A stretch of 64,000 nucleotides of DNA from Canna indica (lineage: Eukaryota; Streptophyta; Magnoliopsida; Zingiberales; Cannaceae). Of the stretch, positions 14,806 through 25,917 are shown piece by piece (positions within the stretch are counted from its first letter, which is position 1; every line of letters begins with the position of its first letter). The DNA is taken from positions 70,991,501 through 71,055,500 of the forward strand of contig CP136890.1 in the NCBI GenBank assembly GCA_034359265.1, written 5' to 3'. Position numbers and translations under genes: made by a program. Under the pieces are notes generated by a model. It ran no database searches, was not told the origin of the DNA, and saw only the letters and a program-made list of their open reading frames with translations.

Positions 14806-17213
14806 TAAAAAACATTCAACAAAATATTTTATGAATATGGAAAATTATAATATTATTAATAATACCATATTATATATTATGCAGTTTTGTTAAATAAAGT
14901 TATATATCGACCTTAATAGGGAAGAAATTGAACATTTGTATAAAAAGGATAACTTCAAAAAATATTTTTTTAAAAAAGTTTTTATGAAAATTTTATAAGA
15001 ATATTCGAATATAATTTTCAAATAACATTATAATATTTTAAATAAATTTATATTTTCATTAATTAGAAATCATTATTATTATTTATTTGGTTTTATATAC
15101 AAATATTGAAATAATGAAAGTTTTAAAAAAACTAAATAGTAATATTTGAAATAAAGAGTTTCTCTAATAAGATAATTTACAAAAAAAAATAGTTTTATAA
15201 GAAATTGTTGTATTGATTAATTTTAAAATTTTAAAATTATTTGAAACATAAATAATTTAAAACATAAATATAGTTTTGAAAAAAAATCATTTAATAAGAT
15301 AATTTTCGAAGAAATACCTTTAGAATAAATACTCGCATTGATTAATTTATTTTAAAAAAAAATACTTAATTGTTACTTCAATACTTTTAAAACACAAACA
15401 AAGTTTTGAAAAAAAGTTCATGTAACCAAATAAATTAAATAATAATATTTGAAAAAATAGTTCATTTAACAAAATAAATTACTTGGTTTTATATACAAAT
15501 ATTAAAATAATGAAAGTTAAAAAAAATAAATAATAATATTTTAATAAAGAGTCCCCTTAATAAGAAAATTTACATAAAATACCTTTAAAATAAATAGTTG
15601 TATTGGTTAATTTAAAATTTTGAAAATTATTTATTTATTTATTTGTTACTTCAATTTTTTTAAAATATAAAAAAAGTTTTGAAAAACAATTCATCTATGA
15701 AAATAAATTAAAGTTAAAACATTAAATAATAATATTTGAAATAAAGACTTCCTTTATATTTTTAAAACATAAATAAAATTTTGAAAATATAAAATAATTT
15801 TATATATTCATTAGTTGGAAGTTATTATAAATAATTTAATAAATTATTGTTTTTATAGTTCAACAATTGTAAGTTAAAAAATTAGATAATAATATTTGAA
15901 ATAAAGAGTTTTAAGATAATTTACAAAAGAATAAGTTTAAAATAATTACTGTTATTCGTTAAGTAAAAATTTCGAAAGTTATTTATTTAACTATAATTAC
16001 TTCAAGATTTTCAAAACATAAATAAAGTTTTTTAACAAACAATTCTTTTAATAAAATAAATTAAAGTTAAAAGATTAAGCAATAATAGTCAAAATAAAAA
16101 GTTTCTTTAAAAATTTAAAGAAATACCCTTAGAATAAATACTTGCATTGATTAATGTAAATATTAAAAATTAATTATTTAATTATTACTTCGATACCTTA
16201 AAAACACAAATAAAATTTTAAAAAAATAATTTAATCAAATAAATTTAATACTAATATTTGAAATTTGAAAATTAGTTATTTAATTGTTACTTCAATCTTT
16301 TCAAAAACATAAATAAAGTTTTCAGAAAGAAACAATTCATTTAACAAAATAAATTAAAGCTAAAAAGTTAAATTATAGTATTCGAAATAAAGAGTTACTT
16401 TAATAAGATAATTTTCAAAAAAATACTTTTAAAATAAATACTCGCATTAATTAATTTTAAATTAAAAAATATTTATTTAATTATTACATCTATACTTTCA
16501 ATACATCAACAAAGTTTTGGAAAAAGTTCATATAACCAAATAATTAAATAATAATATTTAAAATAAATAGTTCATTTAACAAAACAAATTACCAAAAATA
16601 CATTTAAAATTAATACTTCAATAGATTGGATTAAACATTTAGAAACTATTTATTTAATTGTTACTATCATATTTTAAAAAACAAATAATATTTTGGAAAT
16701 AGAAATAATTTGTTTAACAAAATAGTTTGGTTCCATTTTTAAGAAAATATTTTAAACGAATAAAATTATAAAATTTATAGTTTTCTTAAGTAAAATTGTG
16801 TTTTTCCTGCATATTATTTTATAATATTCAAAATGTAATATTATGCGAATGTGTTAGTAGGGTATTTAATATATTTATGTTGAAAATTGAATGTGTTAAT
16901 ATAAGATACTGATTGCTATTTTAAAAACTTAAATAAAATATATATTTTAAGTTTAATAGAAAAAGATAAAGTTTATGTGGAAATGTATAATTAGAATAAT
17001 TGAATACTTTTATAAAATAACATTAAAATTTAATATTTCTTTCTATTGTTTTTAATATTGGTATCTCGTTAAAATAAGTAAATATTACTATTTAAAATAC
17101 TAAGTTTCATTTTTTCTTAAAAAAAATAATTTTTCAAATGTAAAAGAGATGTCTACTATTTTTATAATTAATTTTGTTGATTGTAAGAACATAAATATCT
17201 AGCCAATAGAAAC
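14806..17213. repeat. AT-rich stretch with a degenerate long repeat, probably an intron
   Basis: There is no coding frame. From about 14990 to 16720 the same phrases recur in order: a TTTGAAATAAAGAGTT block, AATAAATACTCGCATTGATT, TTATTTAATTGTTACTTCAA and ACATAAATAAAGTTTTGAAA. At least seven copies are separated by irregular spacing of about 120-350 bp. It lies between the first and second recognisable Rep exons. Confidence 0.65.
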
Positions 17214-17648
17214 TCAATAGATTACGATATAAATCGACTTACATATATCATTGCTTTGGAAATCCTTTGTTATCATAGCTTCCAACTCAGTTGTATGAGC
17301 ATGGCTTCTTGACGACGACTCTTCTACTTCATTATATATGTGACTCGGTAAAGTACTTGAAATGTAATTTAGAACAACACCTCGAGTATTCTTCCTTTTA
17401 CTAATCATAATTGACTTCCTTCGAAATCTTGCTTCTTTTCCGCGCAATCTTTTTATTGTTGATTCATCACAATTCAAATTTAAACCATAATAACTTCTTG
17501 TATGAATATCTCTTCCTTCATCTGAATCACGGGATATTTTTTTCTTATGTATACACATTCTCCGATGAAATCTGGCTAACCTAGCAATTTCTTTTCTATC
17601 CATTCTATATGAGAAAAGAAAAAGAAAAAAGAAACAGCAGGAAAACAT
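17214..17648 (-). pseudogene. Probable N-terminal exon of the Helitron Rep-helicase
   Basis: On the minus strand, ATG at 17603 opens MDRKEIARLARFHRRMCIHKK, a basic helix-rich sequence, followed by GKEARFRRKSIMISKRKNTR. Lysine- and arginine-rich starts of this kind are usual in plant Helitron Rep proteins. A possible donor (GTAAGT) follows FQSNDI near 17240. An in-frame upstream ATG at 17648 would add a hydrophobic leader, which I think is not used. The link to the Rep exon across 2.4 kb is inferred from position and strand. Confidence 0.5.
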
Positions 17649-19106
17649 GAAATAAATATAATTAACATATCAAAACATTGCAATTAATGAAACATAACTG
17701 TTTTAACAACATAAATTTGTTCCAGAATTACAGATTTGCAAAATACATGTTGTCTTTTTGCCATAAATATAGGAAACATTTTTCACTGATATCTCCAAAG
17801 TTTCACATACGGCGAAATTGATGACTTCAAACGACGATGTCGCGGTATATGATTCTTGATATGACTTCTCACGATCACAATGACATCTTCATGAGATATA
17901 GACGTCATTGTTATTAAATACTCGTGTAGAAATTTTTCAACCAAATTTTTTTATCTCTTTACTTGTAGGCTGCTCCAAATTACCATCAGTCGATCACACC
18001 ATGGCTTTTGAAGGGTCATATATATATAGGCCCAAAAACATATGTGAATCTGTTAAGGGCCTATATCCTTCAAACAATAATATTTGTAATATGTCGTTGA
18101 CATTCCTAACATGCCTTAGCATCGAACCTTCGTTCATGCGATAGCCCGTTAGGTATCACAATAATGCCCTCACGACTCGTTCACGTTTTGAGCATAACAA
18201 TTTTTTAACTATAAACCATTGCGTCATTTTCCTACAAAAAGAAATGAGCATACAAAGATAAGGAAATATGAAAAAAAAATTCCTTCAATATTATAATGAA
18301 ACATAATTATTTTCATTATATATATATTTAAAATACTAAACTTCGTTGTATAGTTATATCAATGTAATAAAAATACGGTGCTTCATTGCTATTAAATAAT
18401 TTAATAAAATTTGAATGTAAAGTAATTGAATCTTTTTCAAAATAAATAATTAAAAAATATTTTCATAAAAGTTGTATTCGTTATATAAATCTGTATCATT
18501 GTTGGTAGAAAAATAATATAGCTTTTAAATAAATTAAAAATAAAATTTAACGTGCAAATACAATATTACCACTAAATCCAACCCACGGATTCTTGTCACT
18601 AAAAGAAGGTATTCATGTAGGTTGTGCTTGGAAAAAGGTCATAACAGAAGGATATGCCCCAAAAGAGAGAGCACTTAACAGGCAAACTACTTCAAATTCA
18701 GGTTGCTCCCTTCTAAATGATTAAACAAAATGTAAATTAGCATTGTCTCACCACTCACATTGCCAACATCTAAGTTGATAAGTAGTTTATGTGAATATAT
18801 ATAAATAGCTCAGAGAGTACAACTTTATCCTCATCCTTAGCCTTAGATGGGTCTTATTATTTAACATTCTTCCATAACTACCCTCTTCTAGATTTAGATT
18901 TCTACTTTACCAAGCCAATTAATTTTATTGCTAAAATTCAAGAAGACATTTGCAGGAAGGCCAAACGGGTAGGTGGAGGGATGGTGACAATATTTACAAA
19001 TTCATTTATCCCTTTTAGGAATAAAAATTCAAATAATCATACTATTTTTGATTTTGATAAAAAATAACTTGGGAAACAAAATTCAAATCTATTTGCAAAT
19101 ATTTTA
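17649..19106. other. Helitron interior, no recognisable gene
   Basis: A 78-codon plus-strand frame at 17908-18144 has no recognisable features. The rest is AT-rich. It lies upstream of the Rep N-terminal exon and may hold leader exons or captured DNA that I cannot identify. Confidence 0.4.
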
Positions 19107-20945
19107 AAATTAAAATAACTTAAATCAAATTTAAAAAGAACTAATTTAACCAAATTGCATTTTAAATCTAAAGACAAAAAAAAAACTTACCTCAAAGTAA
19201 AATTCTTTCGAACTGATCTTCTCAAGTTTTGAAAAATTCACAATTGAAATCTGAAAAAAATACAATTGAAATCGTTCAGGAGACAATAAATTAAATCGTT
19301 AAAAATTTGAACCAAATTGCATTTTTAATCCAAAAAATAAAAAACTTACCTCAAAGTAAAACTTTTTCGATTTAATCTTCTCAAGTTCTGAAAAATCTGC
19401 AGACTGTTGCAGAGCAGATTCTCTTATCACATTTAAATGGAGGACATTTAATCATTTAAGTCAATGATATAATATATAAGTCGAAATATATATTTAATCA
19501 AGGACATAATTTAAGTCACATGCAGAATGCATATTTAATCAGCAGGTTGCAACGTAAATGACGTTGCATATTTAAGTCAATGAATAAATCAAATTTAAAA
19601 AGAACTAATTTAACCAAATTGCATTTTAAATCTAAAGACAAAAAAAATTTATCTCAAAGTAAAATTTTTTCGAACTGATCTTCTCAAGTTCTGAAAAATT
19701 CACAATTGAAATATGAAAATATTACAATTTAAATCGTTCAGGAGACAATAAATTAAATTATTAAAAAATTACCTTAAAGTAAAACTTTTTCGAAGTAATC
19801 TTCTCAAGTTCTGAAAAATCCACAAATGAAATCGTTAATTAGTAGACGTTAAATCTAAAGACGAAAAAAAAAACTTACCTCAAAGTAATTTTTTTTCGAA
19901 CTAATCTTCTCAAGTTTTTAAAATTAAAATAACTTAAATCAAATTTAAAAAGAACTAATTTAACCAAATTGCATTTTAAATCTAAAGACAAAAAAAAAAC
20001 TTACCTCAAAGTAAAACTCTTTCGAACTGATCTTCTCAAGTTTTGAAAAATTCACAATTGAAATCGTTCAGGAGATAATAAATTAAATCGTTAAAAATTT
20101 GAACCAAATTGCATTTTTAATCCAAAGAATAAAAAACTTACCTCAAAGTAAAACTTTTTCGATTTAATCTTCTCAAGTTCTGAAAAATCTGCAGACTGTT
20201 GCAGAGCAGATTCTCTTACCACATTTAAATGGAGGACATTTAATCATTTAAGTCAATGATACAATATATAAGTCGAAATATATATTTAATCAAGGACATA
20301 ATTTAAGTCACATGCAGAATGCATATTTAATCAGCAGGTTGCAACGTAAATGACGTTGCATATTTAAGTCAATGAATAAATCAAATTTAAAAAAAACTAA
20401 TTTAACCAAATTGCATTTTAAATCTAAAGACAAAAAAAACTTACCTCAAAGTAAAAAAAATTCGAACTGATCTTCTCAAGTTCTGAAAAATTCACAATTG
20501 AAATATGAAAATAATACAATTTAAATCGTTCAGGAGACAATAAATTAAATCATTAAAAAATTATCTTAAAGTAAAACTTTTTCGAAGTAATCTTCTCAAG
20601 TTCTGAAAAATTCACAAATAAAATCGTTAATTAGCAGACGTTAAATCTAATGACGAAAAAAAAAACTTACCTCAAAGTAATTTTTTTTCCTTCTCAAGTT
20701 TTGAAAAATTCACAATAGAAATCGGAAAAAATTATAATATTTTTAATCCAAAGAATAAAAAACTTACCTCAAAATAAAACTTTTTCAAATTAATCTTCTC
20801 AAGTTCTGAAAAATATGCAGATTGTTGCAAAGCAGATTCTCTTACCACATTTAAATGAAGGACATTTAATTATTTAAGTCAACGATACAATATATAAGTC
20901 GAAATATATATTTAATCAATGACATAATTTAAATCACATGCAGAA
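19107..20945 (-). repeat. 814-bp tandem duplication built from smaller splice-donor-like units
   Basis: The block starting AAATTAAAATAACTTAAATC at 19107 repeats from 19921, an offset of 814 bp, and a partial third copy runs from about 20735 to 20945. Each large copy contains several smaller units. On the minus strand these read CTTGAGAAGATCAGTTCGAA, then TTTTACTTTGAGGTAAG, so each ends in a good 5' splice-site sequence (GAG/GTAAG). The array lies upstream of the Rep gene in the direction of transcription, where a promoter or leader exons would be. Confidence 0.8.
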
Positions 20946-21544
20946 TTAAATATTAGGAGAGAGATTAAATTAAAAATTAAATATCAATAAAGAGATTTAA
21001 TGGCAGATTAAATATTACAAAAGAGAGATTACATCTAATTAAAAAAGAGAAGAGGTGGGGATAGAGAGAATGTAGGAAGTGAGAGTGTACATTAATTAAA
21101 AATTAAATATTAGGAGAGAGATTTAATGGCAGATTAAAGATTAAAAGAGAGAAGACGTGAGCAGAGAGAGAACGTAGGGAGTGGGATCGAGTGTACTTTA
21201 GGAGATAGGAGAGAGGAAAGTAAAAGTACATTTAATTGAGAGAATAGTTACGTGAGAGCACGTTAATGCACCATACTAATTAAAATGATAATGTATCATA
21301 CTTATTATAATTATAATAAATTAATTATATTTATAAGTCATATCTTGCAATTAATGTACGTAATATTGATTCAATAGCATTAACAACATTGGTTCAATGA
21401 CATTTAGTACTGATTTTTAAAAAAAATCAAAAGTGAAAAAAAATTAGAAAATTGAAAAAAATCTAAATTTGACACATCAGCTAAAATGGAATGTGAAAGT
21501 GTCATATGGCGGTAGTGAATCTTGCTTTTTTATATATATGTTGA
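20946..21544 (-). other. Helitron 5' subterminal and terminal region
   Basis: GA-rich tracts (GAGAGAGATT, GAGAGAGAACG) and repeated AAATTAAATATTAGGAGAGA phrases fill 20946-21240. The last 110 bases carry, on the minus strand, the TC end, GCAAGATTCAC, a short CATATGACACTTTCACATTC segment and GACACATCAGC in reverse. The same order is present at 6300-6372 in the second copy. No coding frame is present. Confidence 0.6.
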
Positions 21545-21552
21545 TATATGGA

Positions 21553-22399
21553 TTAAGCTTAATTTCAATCTTAATCATTTTTTAGGATTAGCCAATGGTA
21601 AGATCAATTAAGAAAAAAGAAACAATATCACAAAACAATAAAGCACACACTCAATTAAATAGTGCTTACACAAGTATTTATGGTGGTTTGGCTTCGAGCA
21701 AGCCTACATCCACTATCTAAGCACCTCGCATAAGATTCTAACTAAAATCACTAATTATTTAGAGTTTCTACGATGAGGATTTGCACCGAAAGCTCACCGC
21801 CTTCTCCGCGAAGGTACCTTCTCAGCTTACACTCCAAGGGCGCCCTAAACCTAATGTACACAAGTGGATTTATGCCACTACACCAAGGCAAACACTTAAA
21901 CCCAAGACCTAACACTCGAGGTCTTCAGCAAAGTATGAATTAATGATAACAAAAATAACCAAAATAATCGAAATACAACCAATAATGGAGCAAATAAAAT
22001 AGAACACCAACGCTTAGCTCCAAACTTACTAGCTACTTTTGATGCCTTGATGATGATTCAAATTAAGCTTGAGGACTAAATCAAGAAACTAAGGCTCAAA
22101 AGTAGGGTTTTATGAAGAGTGTCTTATTCAAAGCACATGATTTCTCAAGGGATGGCTCAATGTTAACTATAAAATCAAAGGAAGGCTTAGAGCCCCTATA
22201 TATAGAGAAACATGGGTGAAGGAATCAGGTTCAACGAAATGCAACAACTGAAAAATAGCCATTGGGCATGTCGATCGATCTTCAATCAAAGTTTAATTGA
22301 CCGAGGATCGATCGAGCTTCAGTCGAACCACATAGGAAATTTCTAGTGCCCTTCGATCGATTGAAGTTTGGTTGAAGATCGGCCAAAATTGAGTTTCAA
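21553..22399 (-). mobile_element. Sirevirus-like Copia LTR fragment
   Basis: This aligns in reverse with the LTR at 29287-30773. Shared landmarks, as read on the plus strand, are CACACTCAATTAAATAGTGC, CAAGCCTACATCCACTATCT, CTCCGCGAAGGTACCTTCTC and CAAGTGGATTTATGCCACTA. The part near 22270-22380 carries CGATCGATC motifs as in the other copies. Both LTR ends are missing: the Helitron 5' end cuts the left side and tRNA-Ala sequence starts on the right. It supplies the empty site for the MITE at 26055. Confidence 0.75.
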
Positions 22400-22608
22400 G
22401 CTAAGTTAAGCTGCATCCCCAATGAGATGAGACATGGAAGACTTCCACAAATAACACTGAAGAAAGACTTGAGTATAATTTCATGTGAATTTTATTTTTC
22501 AAAATGTAAATAAATTTATTACTTGTCGATAGTTTTATAAGAGTGACAATAAAGAAAGGGAATGTATGACCAGTTAAATGAGATTGTTGTGAGATAACAA
22601 AATAAATT

Positions 22609-22681
22609 TGGAGGTGTGGGGTATTGATCCCCATACCTCTCGCATGCTAAGCGAGCGCTCTACCATCTGAGCTACATCCCC
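22609..22681 (-). tRNA. tRNA-Ala (AGC)
   Basis: The 73-nt minus-strand sequence folds as a cloverleaf. It has acceptor GGGGATG with CACCTCC and discriminator A, D stem GCTC/GAGC, anticodon stem CTCGC/GCGAG around TTAGCAT (anticodon AGC), and T stem TGGGG/CCCCA. Internal promoter boxes TAGCTCAGATGGTAGAGC and GGGGATCAATACC are present. Weak points are an A-C mismatch in the acceptor stem and an A in place of the usual G in the T loop. A T-run follows on the minus strand near 22603. It is the best-preserved copy of the array and might be active. Confidence 0.72.
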
Positions 22682-22846
22682 AAAGAGATGAGTTATTGTC
22701 GTCTTTCTTTAATAACACAGTAAAAAAACTCGAGAAAAATTCCATGTGAATTTTCTTTTGTAAAATGAAAATAAATTTATTACTTGTCGTTAGTTTTATA
22801 TGGATGACGATAAGAAAGAGAATATTGTGAGATAACAAAATAGACT

Positions 22847-22919
22847 TGGAGATGCGGGGTATTGATCACCATACATCTTGCTTGAAAAGCGGGCACTCTA
22901 CCATTTGAGCTACATCCAC
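22847..22919 (-). pseudogene. Degenerate tRNA-Ala copy
   Basis: The minus strand keeps TGGATGTAGCTCAAATGGTA and CAATACCCCGCATCTCCA, so the acceptor and T-arm ends are recognisable. The anticodon region reads CCGCTTTTCAAGCAAG, in which the stem no longer pairs well and AGC is lost. It is in the same orientation as the intact copy, in the next unit of the array. Confidence 0.75.
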
Positions 22920-23107
22920 AAGGAGAAGAGATGAGACATTCTTAAAAACAAAGTAAAAGACTTATGTGTAAAATTTCATGTGAATTGTCTTATGCAAAAG
23001 GAGTATAAATTTATTACTTTTCGAAAGTTTTATATAGATGAAGATAAAGAAAGGCAATGTACACTTTGACCTATGAGAATTGAATATTGTAATAAACAAA
23101 CTCTTAT

Positions 23108-23176
23108 TGGAGATGTAGGGTATAAATCCTAGTACCTCTTGCATGCTAATCGACTGATCTTTTATTTGAGCTACAT
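23108..23176 (-). pseudogene. tRNA-Ala copy split by a solo LTR
   Basis: The minus strand reads ATGTAGCTCAAATAAAAGAT, GATTAGCATGC (anticodon AGC kept) and ACCCTACATCTCCA. The first bases of the tRNA are missing here and resume at 25775-25783 (as plus-strand TATATCCCC) beyond the LTR. Substitutions in the D arm show it had decayed before or after the insertion. Confidence 0.7.
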
Positions 23177-23534
23177 TGTAATATGCAAGTTATTATGGCT
23201 ATTTTTTGTTATTCATTTTGTGTTGCCAGTCTAGTGGGCTGATTTTAGGTCGAGTTGAGTCTACTCATGGTCCGGTGCGAGCTTGAGAGCTCGGGTAAGT
23301 AGTAACATAGATTGTGTGTTTTCTTTACTTGTTAATTAATTTTGTGTTGCATATGTAATATTGATGCTTGTGTTGAGCATGAGGTTAGTTTGGGTTGAGG
23401 GGTTAGCGGGTTTTGATCCGGGTTTGAGGCGGATGCGGGTTATCAAAAGGGGTAGGGTTGTAAGGAGGGATTGGGAGGGGATTATAACCCCCCCCCCCTC
23501 GCTAGGGCTAGGCGGCTCCCTTTTGGAGCCGCAA

Positions 23535-23640
23535 AAGCCGTCGAGTAGAGGGGAGCCGAGCAAGCCGCCAAGTACAGGGGAGCCGAGCAAGCCGTCGAGT
23601 ATAGGGGAGCCGAGCAAGTCGTTGGGTAGATGGGAGCTGA
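23535..23640. repeat. 30-bp tandem repeats inside the solo LTR
   Basis: GGGGAGCCGAGCAAGCCG and variants occur three to four times in a row with a period of about 30 bp. They create an apparent repetitive peptide in two frames, which explains the open frames here. Confidence 0.8.
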
Positions 23641-24859
23641 GGCTTCTTCCCTCTTGGAGCCGCGCCTTTCTTCTCCCTTTTGGAGCCGCCGCTGCCACCT
23701 CGTGTGTGGCAAGATTTCGGAGGCCGCCATTGGTAATTTCTTCTCTTTTCTTCTTCCTAATCATGTGAGGGGTTCTTCCTTCCTTTCTCTCTTCTTGTAC
23801 TTTTGTTCTTGAATCGTTTTCTTGGGTGTTGAGAAATTTTGTCGATTTTTCATTTGAAATTGTGATTTCTCGTCATTTTTCTCATGTTGTCATGAAAGAG
23901 GAGGCCCAAGGACCCACTTTGTGGTGCGGCAGCCCTAGGATTGTCCTAGGGGTGCTCGGCCAAGGTGGATAATGGGATGCCCTCAAGGTGTTTATGAAAT
24001 TGCTTAAGAGAGCATATTGTGTTTAATGGGATTTAGATTCTTGGTGATGAATCTTGCAATGTTCTTATGATGTTAAGTCTTGTTTAATGTTAAAATCATG
24101 AATCTCAGCGGGCTAAATTTATGATTTAATGTGAAAAGATTTGATTCTTGATGGCATGATTTATGTTCCTGATGGTTCTTGATTTGTGAAGCATGAATCT
24201 TGATGTTGATGTAAGGATTTGATGCATGCTAAATTATGTTTAGAAGATAGACTTTTTAATTATTATTTGTGATGATTGTAATCTGGTTTGGCAATATTTT
24301 GAAATGATTATTGTTGTGATTTTCGTGCTAATTAATTAAACATGCTGGAAATCTAAACATGCTGAAATTTCATGCTGGATTGTCATTAATGATGCTGAGA
24401 TTTGAAATTGTCTTTGTGATGTGTGATAATTACTGAACATAGTCATGTAACCTATCATTTTAACCGAAAAATATAGTCTGGAACCATATGACACTCTGGA
24501 AACTAAATTCGGCATAGACACACCAGAATCAGGCTCAAACAGTAGGCTGAATTTAAAACCCCTAAAATAAAACCTAATTACAGGAAATTAAAATTTTAAT
24601 TTGCAAAATTAAAATTTAAGGGGCAAAATAAAACTGTTAAGAGCCAATAAAAATATAAGTTCATGAAAAAACACCTCATGGGTAGATGATGTTACGGGTC
24701 TAGAGCGTCGGGAACGGGCATAGTGTGTTGTGACGGCTCCCAGTAAGAATGCTCCTAGGACACCGTGGAGACACTTGACTTAGGTCATGTTGGCACCTTG
24801 TCTTACATGAATGGCAAAGAGGCTCGGTTAGGAGCCGGATTACGGGCCTGAGCCCGGAA

Positions 24860-25085
24860 GGTTGGATGGGCAAATCCCAACCTGTGTTTATGGAATAAGT
24901 TCGGATGGGCAAATCCTGATTATTCCTGTAATTCTTTATGGAATAAGTTCATATGTGCGAATCCTGATTATTCCCCCTTTCTTTATGAAATAAGTTTGGA
25001 TGAGCGAATCCTGATTATTCCCGTATTTTTTTAAGGGTGTAATTATGGAATAAGTTCGGATAGGCAAATCCCGATTATTCTCATA
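24860..25085. repeat. About 50-bp tandem repeats inside the solo LTR
   Basis: TGGAATAAGTTCGGATGGGC plus AAATCCTGATTATTC recurs four times between about 24891 and 25080, with spacing of about 48-57 bp and point differences. No coding role is apparent. Confidence 0.8.
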
Positions 25086-25774
25086 TCCCCTATATTATGA
25101 CTTGTATGCCTTACGGCATGGTAGGCAGATAGGCATGTTGTATATTCGCTGCTATGTGAATAGGTCTGCCTTTGGGCATGAGATGGCTAAGTGGCCTGTT
25201 AGTTAGCCATACCATCAGTTTTGCATTCTCCATGTATGAGACAGACGCATATATACCTTATTACGTGATTGGATATTGTGGTGGGGGTTGGTAGAACCGC
25301 TCGCTGAGTTCCTTTGGACTCACCATTGTTTCCTTTCTTTCTTTTTTTTTGCAGAGCCTGACCAGTGAGGTAGGCTGGAGCACTTGGCGCGACTGGAGGG
25401 CAGAGGAGTACCATTGATCTCATAGCAGTCTGAGTTTAGGGGTCGTAGTCGAGTCTTGTTAGTGGTAGACCATGCACTTGGTGTTTAGTATTCTGGAGTT
25501 GTAGTCATTTAGGGACATTCAGTTGTATTCGTTTGAGATTAAAATTTTTTTTTTTGAAAAACTATGAATCTTTCAGTTATTTATTTTTGAAATTTTATTT
25601 GGCTTGTTGGACTTATTCTCTTAAAATGAAAATTTATTTGGATTCTCAGTTTCATCTATTGTTGTTACATATTTCCGCTATGTTTCTTTTGAGTTTGCAT
25701 GTGCATGGGATAGGCTGCAGGGTATAGGCACGTATACTCTGACTTGTCACGTGACCCTAAGATGGGGCGTGACA

Positions 25775-25917
25775 TATATCCCCATAGAGAAGAGATATGA
25801 TAGACCTTCTCAAATAGCATTGAAGAATGACTCGAGTAAAATTTCATGTGAATTTTATTTTGCAAAAATTGTAAATAAATTTATTACTTGTCGACAGTTT
25901 TATATGGGTGACGATAA
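25775..25917 (-). repeat. Fourth tRNA-Ala unit: 5' flank and tRNA start
   Basis: From CCCCATAGAGAAGAG at about 25780 the sequence matches the flanks of the three units at 22400-23176. Shared phrases include AAATTTCATGTGAATTTTAT, AAATAAATTTATTACTTGTC and TTTTATATGGGTGACGATAA. It is the continuation of the array beyond the solo LTR and is cut at about 25917 by a Copia LTR fragment. Confidence 0.75.

Larger units (their letters stand above)
22400..23176 (-). repeat. Tandem units of tRNA-Ala with about 170 bp of conserved 5' flank
   Basis: Three units, each about 240-260 bp, run in the same direction. Each has, on the minus strand, a flank with AAATTTATTAC..., TTCACATGAAATTTT..., and CATCTC, followed by a tRNA-Ala-like sequence. 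A leftover GGGGATGCAGC at about 22409-22418 is the start of another tRNA copy cut by the LTR fragment, and the flank recurs at 25784-25917. The copies decay unequally. Confidence 0.75.
23177..25774 (+). mobile_element. Solo LTR, Gypsy type (2.6 kb)
   Basis: The sequence starts TGTAATATGC and ends GGGGCGTGACA. It is flanked by TACAT (23172-23176) and TATAT (25775-25779), a 5-bp target duplication with one change, inside a tRNA-Ala copy. No gag or pol is present between the ends, so this is a solo LTR. The ending GGGGCGTGACA is common in plant Gypsy LTRs, where the tRNA-Met primer site normally follows. Overlapping frames on both strands at 23330-23810 are not supported as genes. Confidence 0.75.

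Noticed and set aside
23336..23812. Frames of 60-142 codons on both strands
   Set aside because: They lie inside the solo LTR and are driven by 30-bp GC-rich tandem repeats.
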